Assembly: GCF_009856355.1 (NCBI RefSeq)
Contig: NZ_WMEW01000001.1
Span: forward strand, 124,001-188,000
Direction: 5' to 3'
DNA: 64,000 bases
Source of the DNA: Halobacillus litoralis
GTDB lineage: Bacteria; Bacillota; Bacilli; Bacillales; Halobacillaceae
In this document: positions 28,311-37,578 of the stretch, piece after piece
Layout: each line of letters starts with the position of its first letter
Position numbering within the stretch: position 1 is the first letter of the stretch
Position numbers and translations under genes: made by a program
Notes under the pieces: model-generated
Told to the model about the DNA's origin: nothing
Databases searched by the model: none
What the model saw: the letters and a program-made list of their open reading frames with translations, nothing else

Positions 28311-28412
28311 ATGGAATGGATACCCATAATAACCGGGATTAGTCTTTCCAGTGTCGTCATCGGTCTGTCGTATTTGGTTTCGACCAGAAAACGACGGGAG
28401 GATGAGGTTTAA
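28311..28412 (+). CDS. 33-residue single-pass membrane protein
   Basis: ATG 28311 to TAA 28412. MEWIPIITGISLSSVVIGL begins a hydrophobic span of about 20 residues, followed by a charged tail TRKRREDEV, so an N-out single-pass protein is expected. GGGAGG lies 11 bases upstream. It directly precedes the ydaL-like gene with a SinR-like box in between. Too small for family assignment; it may assist the glycosyltransferase complex. Confidence 0.5.
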   Translation: MEWIPIITGISLSSVVIGLSYLVSTRKRREDEV

Positions 28413-28423
28413 TATACCCTTTC

Positions 28424-28439
28424 GTTCTTTATAAATAAC
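28424..28439. promoter_or_regulatory. SinR-like palindrome upstream of the ydaL-like gene, box 2
   Basis: GTTCTTTATAAATAAC, one internal mismatch from a perfect palindrome and identical over 11 bases to box 1 at 28168. It lies 26 bases before the ydaL-like start. Confidence 0.6.
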
Positions 28440-28464
28440 AAACATTCTTTAAAGAGGTGCAAAC

Positions 28465-30186
28465 ATGAAGAAATACCTGATCGTCTTATGTGCTCTCCTG
28501 ATGGTATTCGCCAGTACAGGTCCGGTATCTGCTGAACCTGCAGCAGAAGATAAGAAAACCCTGGTGGTTTATTCATCTGTGAACCATCAAGTGGACGAAG
28601 ACGAACGTAAATTGGACATGCTTTTGAGCCATTTCACAAAAAACATCGATTTCGTCCATGTCTCTGAATTTCAGCCGGACGATACGAAAGATACCACTCA
28701 TATCTTTTATTACGGGAGCCGGAATGAGCAGCTCCCCGACTCCTTTCTGGCATCCATGGATTCTTATGAGGGCACACTGACTGTCATCGGGCACAATCAG
28801 AATCAATTCAAAGACCATTTCAGCTTTGAAGCATCACCTAAGTTATCCAACTTCAACTTTATGTATCTTGATGGGGAAAAGGAAGAAAAAATAAAAATCC
28901 CTCTCCAGTCTGTATTCACCGTTCCTGTAAATGAGGAAATAGAAGTGCTCGCCTGGGCGGAAGGTGGAAAAAAAGCCAAGCCATTAGTGATGGAAGAAAA
29001 CGGCGCTTATTACGCAGCGTCTCCTGACGTCATCTCCCCTGTATCCACACTGTTCGGAGATGTGCTTCATGACATATACCAAAGCTCTCATGAGGAGAGC
29101 CACCCGGGATACATCCGTCTTGAAGATATTCATCCGCTCGTGGATCCTGAAAAACTAAAAGAAACAGGAGAGGTTCTGATCGAGAACGACATTCCTTTTA
29201 TGATGGCGGTCATCCCTGTATATACAGATCCCGAAACTGGAAGAAGGTCCCACTTCTCTGATTATCCGGAGACCTTGGAAGTTATTCAATATCTACAAGA
29301 GAATGGCGGTTCCGTGGTTCTGCATGGTTACACCCACCAGTACCGTGCCTCAGAGACAGGGGAAGGGTTTGAATTTTGGGATGTCGAAAACAATACGCCT
29401 ATTTATAAAGAAGGCCGTGATCCTTCTCCGATAAAAAGACCCGATGATTTCCACACGAGGGACGCTTATGAGGACTATATGGCAGAACTCAAAGATTTTG
29501 AAAGGGACTATACGGAAACAAAACTAAACAAAGGAATACAGGAGCTTACCGGGTTCGGGCTTTATCCCCTTGCCTTTGAAGCCCCCCACTACACGATGTC
29601 CCAGCACGGATACGAAATCGCATCTGAATTCTTTTCCACCTATGTGGGACAGATGCAGCTATCCGACGAAAACTGGCAGGTCATGGACAGTGCTCCCTAC
29701 AGCACCTCTCCTTCGTTCACACATGGAATGACCGTTCTGCCGGAAACGCTGGGCTACGTGGAACCCGATAACAAACAGGCAGCGGATGAGATTATCCAGA
29801 AGGCCGAACAGCAGATGATGGTAAGAGACGGCATGGTCTCGTTCTTCTATCATCCTTATCTCGGGGCCGAACGTCTGTCAGAAGTGATAGATGGACTGAA
29901 GGATAGGCCGATTGAATGGATCGACTTGAAAGAAGAAAATACAAAGGTCCAGTCCGACGAAGTCACCATTACAGCCGCGGATGGAAACGTGAATGTAAAT
30001 AAGAATACGTTCCAATTATTCACGGAATCGAAAACCCTTTTTCATTATTTTGTTCAAAATACAGCAGATAAGGTGACGTGGACGATGGTGGGAGTCAGCT
30101 CTCTCAGTGTAATGCTGTTCTGTTTTTACACATTTGTTTCCTACAGACGCCTAACCCAAAACGAACGGAGTGATCAAGTTGGCTGA
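28465..30186 (+). CDS. DUF2334 polysaccharide deacetylase-like protein (YdaL-like)
   Basis: 573 residues: signal peptide (ends near PVSAEPA), an N-terminal beta/alpha region, the DUF2334 NodB-like domain (about 210-490) and a single membrane helix near 540-560. Metal-site candidates are RLEDIHP, VVLHGYTHQY and FYHPYLG. B. subtilis YdaL, of similar length, is part of the c-di-GMP-controlled ydaJKLMN exopolysaccharide operon. It probably removes acetyl groups from, or otherwise processes, the polymer at the outer membrane face. AAAGAGGTG precedes ATG 28465. Overlaps the following glycosyltransferase by 8 bases. Confidence 0.85.
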   Translation: MKKYLIVLCALLMVFASTGPVSAEPAAEDKKTLVVYSSVNHQVDEDERKLDMLLSHFTKNIDFVHVSEFQPDDTKDTTHIFYYGSRNEQLPDSFLASMDSYEGTLTVIGHNQNQFKDHFSFEASPKLSNFNFMYLDGEKEEKIKIPLQSVFTVPVNEEIEVLAWAEGGKKAKPLVMEENGAYYAASPDVISPVSTLFGDVLHDIYQSSHEESHPGYIRLEDIHPLVDPEKLKETGEVLIENDIPFMMAVIPVYTDPETGRRSHFSDYPETLEVIQYLQENGGSVVLHGYTHQYRASETGEGFEFWDVENNTPIYKEGRDPSPIKRPDDFHTRDAYEDYMAELKDFERDYTETKLNKGIQELTGFGLYPLAFEAPHYTMSQHGYEIASEFFSTYVGQMQLSDENWQVMDSAPYSTSPSFTHGMTVLPETLGYVEPDNKQAADEIIQKAEQQMMVRDGMVSFFYHPYLGAERLSEVIDGLKDRPIEWIDLKEENTKVQSDEVTITAADGNVNVNKNTFQLFTESKTLFHYFVQNTADKVTWTMVGVSSLSVMLFCFYTFVSYRRLTQNERSDQVG

Positions 30187-31459
30187 TATTCTTCTCTATA
30201 TCTCCCTTTTCCTTATATGGGCCATGCTGTTCTATCATATGTTCCTTATGCAGGGCGGCTATCGACATTCCATTGAATACCGCCGGACAAAGGATCGATG
30301 GGAGAAGAAACCTTTCCATTACCCGTCCGTCAGTGTTCTGATACCTGCTCACAACGAAGAAATGGTAATTGAAGAAACGATGAAGGCGATGCTGAACCTC
30401 AATTATCCAGAAGACAAAATTGAAGTCATCGTCGTCAATGATAATTCCAGTGATGCGACAGGCGAAATCGTTGATGCCTACGCCAAACAGCACCCAAGAA
30501 TCAAGGCGCTGCATACGAAACCCCCGCATGCTGGAAAAGGAAAGTCCGGGGCGTTGAACCAGGGATTAAAGAAATCGACAGGCGAAGTAATTGTCGTCTA
30601 TGATGCCGATAACACTCCGGAACCGGATGCAGTCCGCTATCTGGCGCTCGGCATTGAGAACGATGCCAAAGCCGGGGCCGTCGTCGGTAAGTTCCGTGTG
30701 ACCAATGGAAACAAAAACCTGCTTACCCGTCTGATCAATATCGAGACCATTACCTTCCAATGGCTTGCTCAGGCCGGACGATGGTTCTGGTTCAAAATGG
30801 CTACCATCCCAGGTACAAACTTTGCGATTCGGAGGTCAATCCTTGAAAAACTCGGCGGATGGGATGAGAAAGCCTTATCCGAAGATACCGAACTGAGTTT
30901 CCGCGTGTACAATCTGGGCTATCACATCCGCTTCTTCCCAGCGGCGATCACCTGGGAACAGGAACCTGAAGTATTAAAGGTTTGGTGGAAACAGCGGACC
31001 CGGTGGGCGCGTGGGAATGAATATGTCATTTTCAAATACTTGTTCTCCCTTCATAAGCTGGAGAAAAAGAAGATCGTGATCGACCTCGTCTATTTTCTGT
31101 TCACTTATCTCTTATTCTTTGGCGGCGTCATGATTTCCCACTCGATCTTCATTATGAATCTATTCTGGGATCTGAATTTATCTATGGGAATGGTCTCTTA
31201 TGTCCTTCTCGTGCTCGGGTTCCTGCTTTTCGTCACAGAGGTGACACTCAGCCTCAGCTTCGAAAGAGGACAATTGACGTGGAAGAACTTTGCTGTGGTC
31301 CTGTTTATGTATTTCACCTACTCCCAGCTCTGGATCATCCTCGTCGTCTACGCGTCCTTCCTTGAGGCGAAACGCATTCTATTCAAACAGGAAGTGAAAT
31401 GGTATAAAACACAGCGATTCCAAGGTAAACAGACGAATGAAAACCGTTCAGCATCTTAA
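30179..31459 (+). CDS. Processive family 2 glycosyltransferase (YdaM-like)
   Basis: Membrane glycosyltransferase, 426 residues, cellulose/PNAG synthase type. Catalytic motifs: VNDNSSDAT, DADNTPEPD (DxD), SEDTELS and the processivity motif QRTRW. One N-terminal and about three C-terminal membrane segments. I start at TTG 30179, 8 bases after GGAG; a GTG at 30170 lies on that site. It overlaps ydaL by 8 and the next gene by 23 bases. It should polymerise and export a sugar from a nucleotide donor; the sugar is unknown. Confidence 0.9.
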   Translation: MADILLYISLFLIWAMLFYHMFLMQGGYRHSIEYRRTKDRWEKKPFHYPSVSVLIPAHNEEMVIEETMKAMLNLNYPEDKIEVIVVNDNSSDATGEIVDAYAKQHPRIKALHTKPPHAGKGKSGALNQGLKKSTGEVIVVYDADNTPEPDAVRYLALGIENDAKAGAVVGKFRVTNGNKNLLTRLINIETITFQWLAQAGRWFWFKMATIPGTNFAIRRSILEKLGGWDEKALSEDTELSFRVYNLGYHIRFFPAAITWEQEPEVLKVWWKQRTRWARGNEYVIFKYLFSLHKLEKKKIVIDLVYFLFTYLLFFGGVMISHSIFIMNLFWDLNLSMGMVSYVLLVLGFLLFVTEVTLSLSFERGQLTWKNFAVVLFMYFTYSQLWIILVVYASFLEAKRILFKQEVKWYKTQRFQGKQTNENRSAS

Positions 31460-32546
31460 AGATAAGGGGAAGAAAACGGCCGTATGGATGTCCGTGATCC
31501 TTTTGGTCATCATAGGAGGGAGACTCATTTACGGAAATGAAGATAATCAGGATACCCTCACCTTCCTGAAAACATCCTTAACCAACGATAACCACACACC
31601 TGCCACCTATATGAAACCGGAAACCGCTCTGGATTCTGATGAAGTACAGGGGCGGGAAAGCTTATCTGAATCGATGGGCTTTCTGCTCCTTTATGCCGTC
31701 GAAGCTGGAAAGGAGTCGTTATTTGAAGAACAGTATCAATTACTTGTGGATTACTTTATGGATGAGGAAGGATTGATCTATTGGAAAATCGACTCTTCCG
31801 GCAGCCCCGGGGTACCTGTCAATGCTTTAGTGGATGACTTAAGAATTGTAAAGGCGTTATATGCTGCAGGAGATCAATGGAACAAGACAAAGTACACGGA
31901 CACAGCAGAACAGGCCGGCAGCTATATCAGCCGGTCCTTGACATACCAGTCCACCCTTGTCGATTATTCGGATCAGTCCAGCGGAGGAACAGCCCATTCC
32001 CTCACCCTCTCTTATATTGATGTGGAGGGGATAGACCTCCTCCGTCAGCAGGGGCACATTGATCCAGACGTATATGATACGACCATCGATGTGCTGGAAG
32101 AGGCAGAACCAAAGAACGTCTTCTATCCAAAGGCCTACAGTGTCGAAAAAGATTCATTTTCCTACGATGAGGAAATCAACATGATCGACCAGATGATCAC
32201 CGCCAATAACCGGGCACAGCTGGGACTGCCATCCAACGCTTTGATTTCATTCATTAAAGAAGAAATGGAGCAGAACGGTGTTCTCTATGGAAGGTACAAC
32301 CCCTCTGACTTTGAGCCTGTCGTAAAATATGAATCTCCAGCGGTTTACGGATTCTTAATCATGTACGCCATCCAGCTGGAGGATAAAGAGCTGGCTCTAA
32401 AGGCTTATGATCGTATGACGGCGTTCCGCTCCAACCATATGAGTTACCGCGGTGGGTATTCCATCCATGAAGGAAACACCCACATTTTTGACAACCTCGT
32501 TCCTTTATTAGCCATTGAAAAACTGAAACATACTGGATGGATTTAA
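31437..32546 (+). CDS. Glycoside hydrolase-like protein (YdaJ-like, GH8-type fold)
   Basis: 369 residues with an N-terminal membrane anchor (about 17-31) and an all-helical six-hairpin-like domain. SESMGFLLLYAVEAGKESLFEEQY and NALVDDLRIVKALYAA resemble the acidic-residue regions of GH8 enzymes and of YdaJ. It probably trims the polymer made by the preceding transferase. Start ATG 31437 overlaps the preceding gene. The last gene of a three-gene unit; no ydaN (c-di-GMP receptor) or ydaK follows, and a terminator closes it. Confidence 0.8.
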   Translation: MKTVQHLKDKGKKTAVWMSVILLVIIGGRLIYGNEDNQDTLTFLKTSLTNDNHTPATYMKPETALDSDEVQGRESLSESMGFLLLYAVEAGKESLFEEQYQLLVDYFMDEEGLIYWKIDSSGSPGVPVNALVDDLRIVKALYAAGDQWNKTKYTDTAEQAGSYISRSLTYQSTLVDYSDQSSGGTAHSLTLSYIDVEGIDLLRQQGHIDPDVYDTTIDVLEEAEPKNVFYPKAYSVEKDSFSYDEEINMIDQMITANNRAQLGLPSNALISFIKEEMEQNGVLYGRYNPSDFEPVVKYESPAVYGFLIMYAIQLEDKELALKAYDRMTAFRSNHMSYRGGYSIHEGNTHIFDNLVPLLAIEKLKHTGWI

Positions 32547-32663
32547 TGCGGACGTCTTCGTTCGACGGCAGGATGGAGGAATGCCTGCTCATCCAGGGTA
32601 AAGCTTCTGCTCTGGATTGTTCACGGCCGCTCTGCCCCAGCTGTTCGGAACACCAGGAATTGA

Positions 32664-32699
32664 AAAAAGCTGCCGAGGACTTTCTCGGCAGCTTTTTTC
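32664..32699 (+). terminator. Terminator of the ydaL-M-J-like operon
   Basis: GCTGCCGAG and CTCGGCAGC arms with A6 before and T6 after, 118 bases past the stop. Confidence 0.9.
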
Positions 32700-33141
32700 A
32701 TCTGTACATTTTCAAGAGAAGAGGGACATGGGGATCTGTTCTACACAGGCCCTTACAGCCTTCTCCTGCAGATTGTGGATAAAACGATCACCAGGAATGA
32801 GAAGCCTGTCCAGCACGTATGAGCTTATAAAGGAAGAAAGCAAAAAAGATATAGAATCACCCAATAAAGTCCAACGACCCGGAGACACTTAAACTGGAGA
32901 ATGGTGAAGAAGGAAAAGAGGGTTCCTTTTGAAGAAGACACCCTGTCGGAACCAGGGGAAAATATGAAACACAAGGAATCAATCATAAACCCTGTAACAA
33001 CAAAGAAGAAATCAATGCCTATCGTGGTTACGGTGACCGATTACAACAAAAATAATAGCAGCGGCACAGAAATCTGGTTATTTCCATTCTGTGCCTGTGC
33101 CGGCTCTTCATACCTGCAATCCCTCCACTTTGAGGGCCTGT
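32700..33141. other. Intergenic region between two exopolysaccharide operons
   Basis: About 440 bases. No gene is supported; the plus frame at 32901-33191 runs into the opposing glycosyltransferase gene and lacks a good ribosome site. A hairpin at 33063-33095 is the probable terminator of the minus-strand operon. Confidence 0.6.
33063..33095 (-). terminator. Probable terminator of the Wzx/Wzy operon
   Basis: GGCACAGAA and TTCTGTGCC arms; on minus GCTGCTATTATTTTTG follows, a loose T-rich tail. Confidence 0.5.
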
Positions 33142-33909
33142 TTAGACAGGACGAAAGTGCTTCTTCACTCCATGAACCGTATAATTCATAAAATACCAAA
33201 GGGAACGCACACCATTGATCCCTTTTACTTTCCGGTACGTATTCCACGTCTTTTTGGCAGATTTCCATTTGTTGCTGGACAAAGAATCGCTGCACTTCCT
33301 GTAGAAAGCCAGAGGCTCATTTAATCCATAAGCCGTTGACCCTGAGGATAACAGCATCAGCCATAAGCCGTAATCTTCTGAGCAATCTCTGTAAAGGGGC
33401 ATCCGGATGGATCCGAACCTGCGGCGGTCCAACATCACCGTCAATGTTCCAATCGAAGTGTTCTTCAAAAGGTCTTTGTAGCGGACTTCACTCGGTGCCT
33501 TGAAAATAAGGCTGGTCTCTTCCCCGCTTTCTTTCATCATCTTATAGGCTGTGAAGCTGAAAGCAGCATGCCTGTTTTTCATAAAGGAAAGCTGCTTTTC
33601 AAGCTTCTCGGGCATCCATAAATCATCGCTGTCTAAAAAGGCAAGATATCTTCCCCGGGCTGATTCAATCGCCCGGTTCCTGGCGTAGGCGGGACCTTTG
33701 TTTTCATGCAGGCAGATCAACCGGATTCGATCGTCTTCTTCCTGTGCTTTTCTCACGATGGATACAGTTTCATCCCGGGAGCAGTCATCGACGATAATCA
33801 TTTCCCAATCGGTATAGGTTTGATGCTGAACCGTTCGAATGGTTTCCATAATATGACCTGCCGCATGATAGGCAGGCGTAATGATACTCACCGTGTCATT
33901 GCTCATCAT
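33142..33909 (-). CDS. Family 2 glycosyltransferase
   Basis: GT-A glycosyltransferase, 255 residues. SIITPAYHAAGHIMETI, IIVDDCSRDET and the metal motif FLDSDDLW are all intact; no membrane helices. Last gene of the minus-strand capsule-type operon, GGAGG 7 bases before ATG 33909. It should add one sugar to the lipid-linked repeat unit. Confidence 0.9.
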   Translation of the reverse strand: MMSNDTVSIITPAYHAAGHIMETIRTVQHQTYTDWEMIIVDDCSRDETVSIVRKAQEEDDRIRLICLHENKGPAYARNRAIESARGRYLAFLDSDDLWMPEKLEKQLSFMKNRHAAFSFTAYKMMKESGEETSLIFKAPSEVRYKDLLKNTSIGTLTVMLDRRRFGSIRMPLYRDCSEDYGLWLMLLSSGSTAYGLNEPLAFYRKCSDSLSSNKWKSAKKTWNTYRKVKGINGVRSLWYFMNYTVHGVKKHFRPV

Positions 33910-33930
33910 TGCTCAACCTCCTATTCATGA

Positions 33931-35196
33931 TTAATGAATGGCCTGCTTTTTATCGATGCGCTTCATTTTCGCATCTGTGACTTCCACGCCCCGGGCTTGA
34001 TCACGCTGGAAAATGACTTTGATTGTCAGGAGTAACACCTTGATGTCCAGCAGAATACTGTATTTCCTCACATAAGTCAGATCAAAGCGAAGCTTATTAA
34101 GAGGAGAAGTGGTGTACTTCCCATACACCTGGGCCAGCCCGGTGATCCCCGGTTTGACTTTAAACCGGTAACGGTATTCCTCGTTTTCTTTCTTGAACTG
34201 TTTGACAAAGTAATCACGTTCCGGTCTTGGGCCAATGAGACTCATATCTCCTTTGAGTACATTGAAAAGCTGAGGCAGTTCATCCAGCCGGGCTGCCCGT
34301 AAGACTGCCCCTACCGGCGTAATCCGCGGATCCTTATCTCGGGCAAGCACCGGCCCACTGTGCTTCTCGGCATCCACCACCATACTTCTGAACTTATAAA
34401 TGGAAAACGGTCTTTCATTCATCCCCAGCCTTTCCTGTTTATAAAAAGCAGGTCCTTTGGAAGTGAGCGGGATGAGAATCGTCAGCACAGCCAGGACAGG
34501 ACTTGTTATTAGAAGTAAGGATGCAGATAACAAGAGATCCATCCCTCTTTTCAAGATCTTCTGGAGAGTCGTCATTTGAAAGGGTTTAATCGTAAAAACC
34601 ATGAAATCACCGGCATATCCCGTCTTCGCCTGATGAACACCGAGATCATAAAGCTCAGGAATAATAAAAATATCTTTGTCATACTTCAAAGCAAGGTTCG
34701 TCAACTCCACTTTCTTATTCGAAGGAATCGTATGATCGATCACGACTCGATCAAAGGCGTCCTTCTGGCGGCTGAAGAATGCCTCATCAGCATCTTCGAC
34801 AAAGGAGAACAATTCATCTCTCGTATTTTCATGAAAGAAATGTCCAGCCGAAAAGGGATCCTCACCAATAAAGAGGACGCGGGTGTGTTTTCGCGTTTTT
34901 CCTGCTGGTCCAAAAACAGGAAGAATCAGGAGAAGCACACCTGTCTGGAGAACGAGCGTAAGCAACACGCGTTGAACGTTCGAAAGAGAAGGAGCTTCTG
35001 TTAATACGCTTATATTCAACAGAAAGAGAACGACAGCACCCGTCATCCATCCTATTGGCTTCAGAGGAAGGATCCTCAAGCTGCGGGATACAGGGAAAAC
35101 CGTTGACTTGATATACAACACAAGTCCGAAAATCACAAGGGCAGCGCTAAAACAAACCGCTGTAACGAACCATCCATATGGAGTCATGAAATCCAT
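33931..35196 (-). CDS. Initiating sugar-phosphate transferase (WcaJ/EpsL-like polyprenyl glycosylphosphotransferase)
   Basis: 421 residues. N-terminal half has several membrane segments; the C-terminal catalytic region has a reentrant helix (SASLLLITSPVLAVLTI), then KRGMDLLL, YKFRSMVVDAE, RAARLDELPQLFNVLKGDMSLIGPRPE, the hallmark of this family. It transfers sugar-1-phosphate to undecaprenyl phosphate and so starts repeat-unit synthesis. Ribosome site AAGGTGGG before ATG 35196. A SinR-like box (35228) lies just upstream, within the end of the preceding gene. Confidence 0.93.
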   Translation of the reverse strand: MDFMTPYGWFVTAVCFSAALVIFGLVLYIKSTVFPVSRSLRILPLKPIGWMTGAVVLFLLNISVLTEAPSLSNVQRVLLTLVLQTGVLLLILPVFGPAGKTRKHTRVLFIGEDPFSAGHFFHENTRDELFSFVEDADEAFFSRQKDAFDRVVIDHTIPSNKKVELTNLALKYDKDIFIIPELYDLGVHQAKTGYAGDFMVFTIKPFQMTTLQKILKRGMDLLLSASLLLITSPVLAVLTILIPLTSKGPAFYKQERLGMNERPFSIYKFRSMVVDAEKHSGPVLARDKDPRITPVGAVLRAARLDELPQLFNVLKGDMSLIGPRPERDYFVKQFKKENEEYRYRFKVKPGITGLAQVYGKYTTSPLNKLRFDLTYVRKYSILLDIKVLLLTIKVIFQRDQARGVEVTDAKMKRIDKKQAIH

Positions 35197-35225
35197 GCTT
35201 TACCCACCTTCACCTTAGAGAATTT

Positions 35226-36320
35226 TTATTCTTTATTAAGAACGACAGAGGAAATTTTTTTCGTTTCTTCTGCAATGAACAAATATTCCTGAAGTGTTTT
35301 TTTAACCATCTGATCAAGGGAAAAATCCTGTTCCACCCGCTCTCTGGAGTTTTTTACGATGTGACTCTGCAGCCTGGGATTCGAAAACAACTGCGTGATT
35401 TTTTCCTTGAATAAGTCAGCCGAGTGCCGGGGAATCAGGTGGCCTGTCACACCATCCCTGACAGCTTCTTTGATTCCTCCACGATCGATGGAAACCACCG
35501 GGGTTCCGACAGCCATGGACTCAATTACAACCATTGGAAATACTTCTCTTTTCGAAGTGACCAGCATGACATCCATATCTTTAATGAAGGCTTCCGGATC
35601 CTTGATCTCCCCACACATGACCACATGATCATCCAGCCTTTTATGGGTGATCAGCTGCTGCAGATGGTCCTTCTCGGGCCCGTCGCCTCCGATGAAAAAG
35701 CGGAACGGTTTGTCATCCTTCATTTTTTCTGCTATTTCAATGAACAGTTCGTGATTTTTTTCATCTGATAGACGTGCGAGAATGCCTACATGGATGGGAG
35801 ATGCCTGTCCGGCTTTTTTTAAAGGGAATTGTTGGAGATCAACTCCGTTGTGGATCGTCTGAATCCGCTGCGGGTTGACCCCGAGCATGACCAGCGAATC
35901 CCTTTCAAACTGGCTTACTGTAATGATCCGTTTTACATACGTGTTTAAAAGTTTCGTGAAAAGAAAGGGCATCTTTTTTTCGAGAATAGTGACATTGTGT
36001 TTCGTATAGACCAATTGGATATCCCACTTACAGAAATGCTTCAATAAGATTCCGTATCCCAGCATGCGCAGACTGTTCGCGTGGATGACCTTGATCGCAT
36101 GCTTCTTTATGAAGCGCGAAAGTGTCCTGTAATTCCTCCTGTGAGAGTGCCTTGTCAACTTCACAAACTTGTCTTGATGCAGGAGCCGGCTTTGAAGTTC
36201 TCCCTCCGCTGCTCCGTAATAGAAGGTAAGATTCCTGTGGGCTAAATGATTTTCCAGCTTACAAAAATATGTTTCTGCTCCACCGACGATCAACTTGTCC
36301 GTCAGCAACAATACGTTCAT
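35226..36320 (-). CDS. Family 4 glycosyltransferase
   Basis: GT-B glycosyltransferase, 364 residues. GGAETYF near the N-terminus, GILARLSDEKNHELFIE and IGGDGPEKDHLQ in the middle, and EVFPMVVIESMAVGTPVV with the EX7E motif near the C-terminus. Start ATG 36320 (MNVLLLTD) has GGAGGG 7 bases ahead; the ATG two codons earlier touches the ribosome site. Cytoplasmic side of repeat-unit assembly. Confidence 0.92.
   Translation of the reverse strand: MNVLLLTDKLIVGGAETYFCKLENHLAHRNLTFYYGAAEGELQSRLLHQDKFVKLTRHSHRRNYRTLSRFIKKHAIKVIHANSLRMLGYGILLKHFCKWDIQLVYTKHNVTILEKKMPFLFTKLLNTYVKRIITVSQFERDSLVMLGVNPQRIQTIHNGVDLQQFPLKKAGQASPIHVGILARLSDEKNHELFIEIAEKMKDDKPFRFFIGGDGPEKDHLQQLITHKRLDDHVVMCGEIKDPEAFIKDMDVMLVTSKREVFPMVVIESMAVGTPVVSIDRGGIKEAVRDGVTGHLIPRHSADLFKEKITQLFSNPRLQSHIVKNSRERVEQDFSLDQMVKKTLQEYLFIAEETKKISSVVLNKE
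35228..35243. promoter_or_regulatory. SinR-like box at the end of the GT4 gene
   Basis: ATTCTTTATTAAGAAC, matching the other boxes at most positions, lies within the last codons of the GT4 gene and 32 bases before the sugar transferase start. It could be chance. Confidence 0.3.
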
Positions 36321-36333
36321 TTCCATCCCTCCA

Positions 36334-37578
36334 TTAGGAAGCTCTCCGATCTACAGGGCTCCCGACTCCCTCATTCACAGCTGCATTTGTCCTTTTGTGC
36401 AGATAAGTGGAAACCAAAGCCAGGTATAAGAAGAACATGTCATTAATAATTACAGATAAAAAAGCCATTTGAAGCAGCAGTCCGATGAACGTCAGGAATA
36501 GATAGGGGCGTTCTTTGTACACCTTTTTCTGAACCAGCTGATAGAATAGTAGAAGAATAAACAGAAGATACAGGAACATCCCCGCCAGCCCGGACTCTGA
36601 TAATATATCCAGAAATGTATTATGGACAGATAAGGATTCCCCGTACTCGTACGCATTGTAGTCCGGAAAGTTAAAGGCGCCGATCCCTGTTACGATATGA
36701 TCCTCAAAATACCCCCACGCTTTTCCCCATAATTCAAAACGTCCGCTTCCGCCATCTTCGCCGAAATCTTCCATGCGGGATTCCAGGATTCCATACAAAT
36801 CGAATTTGAAGTAAATGACGAGCACGTAAGAGAGAAATGCCATGGACAATCCCGCACCAAGGACCATCTTCAACTGCTTCAGCGGATGATGGATGATCCC
36901 GTAAATCAGGAACAGGACAAGCATGACCAGCAGGCCCCCGCGCGAGAACGTGAGGAGATTCGCCGTAATGCACAGCATTAAACCCGTTTTATTAAGCAGA
37001 CCTCTCGGATTACACAAATAGAAAGCAAAAAAGAGCGTATTATAAAAGACAAAGAAATTGGGATCCTGCAGCAGACCGATCAAACGAGGGTAATCCCGAT
37101 CAATCATTAAGCCATAGACGGTAATCCTCTCTCCTTCCCTGTCAAAATTGAACCCGGCTTTCTGCATGCCGGCCACATAGAAGAGAAGGCTGCATAGGTT
37201 GAAGATGACACCTGTCCAAGCCAATCCTTTATGGACCGCCCCTGTCTGCGCCCGCCCCAGCATGGATTTCATAATGAAATAACATACAAGGTAGATCAAT
37301 ATGCCGACAGATATTCTCACACTGGACATCGGATATAAAGCAAATACTCCGGAAAAGGCATAGCACAGATAAAAACAGAAGAGAGCACTTTCAAAAAGCT
37401 GCACCGGGTACAAACGGAAGAATTTCAAGGAAAAAACCAGATATAAAAAACAGAAAAGCATGTAAGGTTTCAAGGCGAATCCTATATACAAATAAAAGTT
37501 TGCAAACGTGACAAAGAGAATGAGGAAGAATACGGTTTTCACATGTCCTCTGGCAGGCTGCGTCAGATTATGATCCAT
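36334..37578 (-). CDS. O-antigen ligase/polymerase-like membrane protein (Wzy-like)
   Basis: 414 residues with about eleven predicted membrane segments and a large external loop (about 245-300: SRMEDFGEDGGSGRFELWGKAW), the region containing the conserved GR in Wzy_C proteins, followed by SVHNTFLDILSESGLAGMFLYLL. By family it joins repeat units outside the membrane. It overlaps the flippase gene by 11 bases. Confidence 0.85.
   Translation of the reverse strand: MDHNLTQPARGHVKTVFFLILFVTFANFYLYIGFALKPYMLFCFLYLVFSLKFFRLYPVQLFESALFCFYLCYAFSGVFALYPMSSVRISVGILIYLVCYFIMKSMLGRAQTGAVHKGLAWTGVIFNLCSLLFYVAGMQKAGFNFDREGERITVYGLMIDRDYPRLIGLLQDPNFFVFYNTLFFAFYLCNPRGLLNKTGLMLCITANLLTFSRGGLLVMLVLFLIYGIIHHPLKQLKMVLGAGLSMAFLSYVLVIYFKFDLYGILESRMEDFGEDGGSGRFELWGKAWGYFEDHIVTGIGAFNFPDYNAYEYGESLSVHNTFLDILSESGLAGMFLYLLFILLLFYQLVQKKVYKERPYLFLTFIGLLLQMAFLSVIINDMFFLYLALVSTYLHKRTNAAVNEGVGSPVDRRAS

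Noticed and set aside
32901..33191. 96-codon plus-strand open frame
   Set aside because: Overlaps the end of the opposing glycosyltransferase and the hairpin at 33063-33095, with no family resemblance.
35228..35243. Internal promoter control of the sugar transferase by a SinR-like box
   Set aside because: The box lies inside the GT4 coding end and no promoter accompanies it; kept only as a low-confidence feature.
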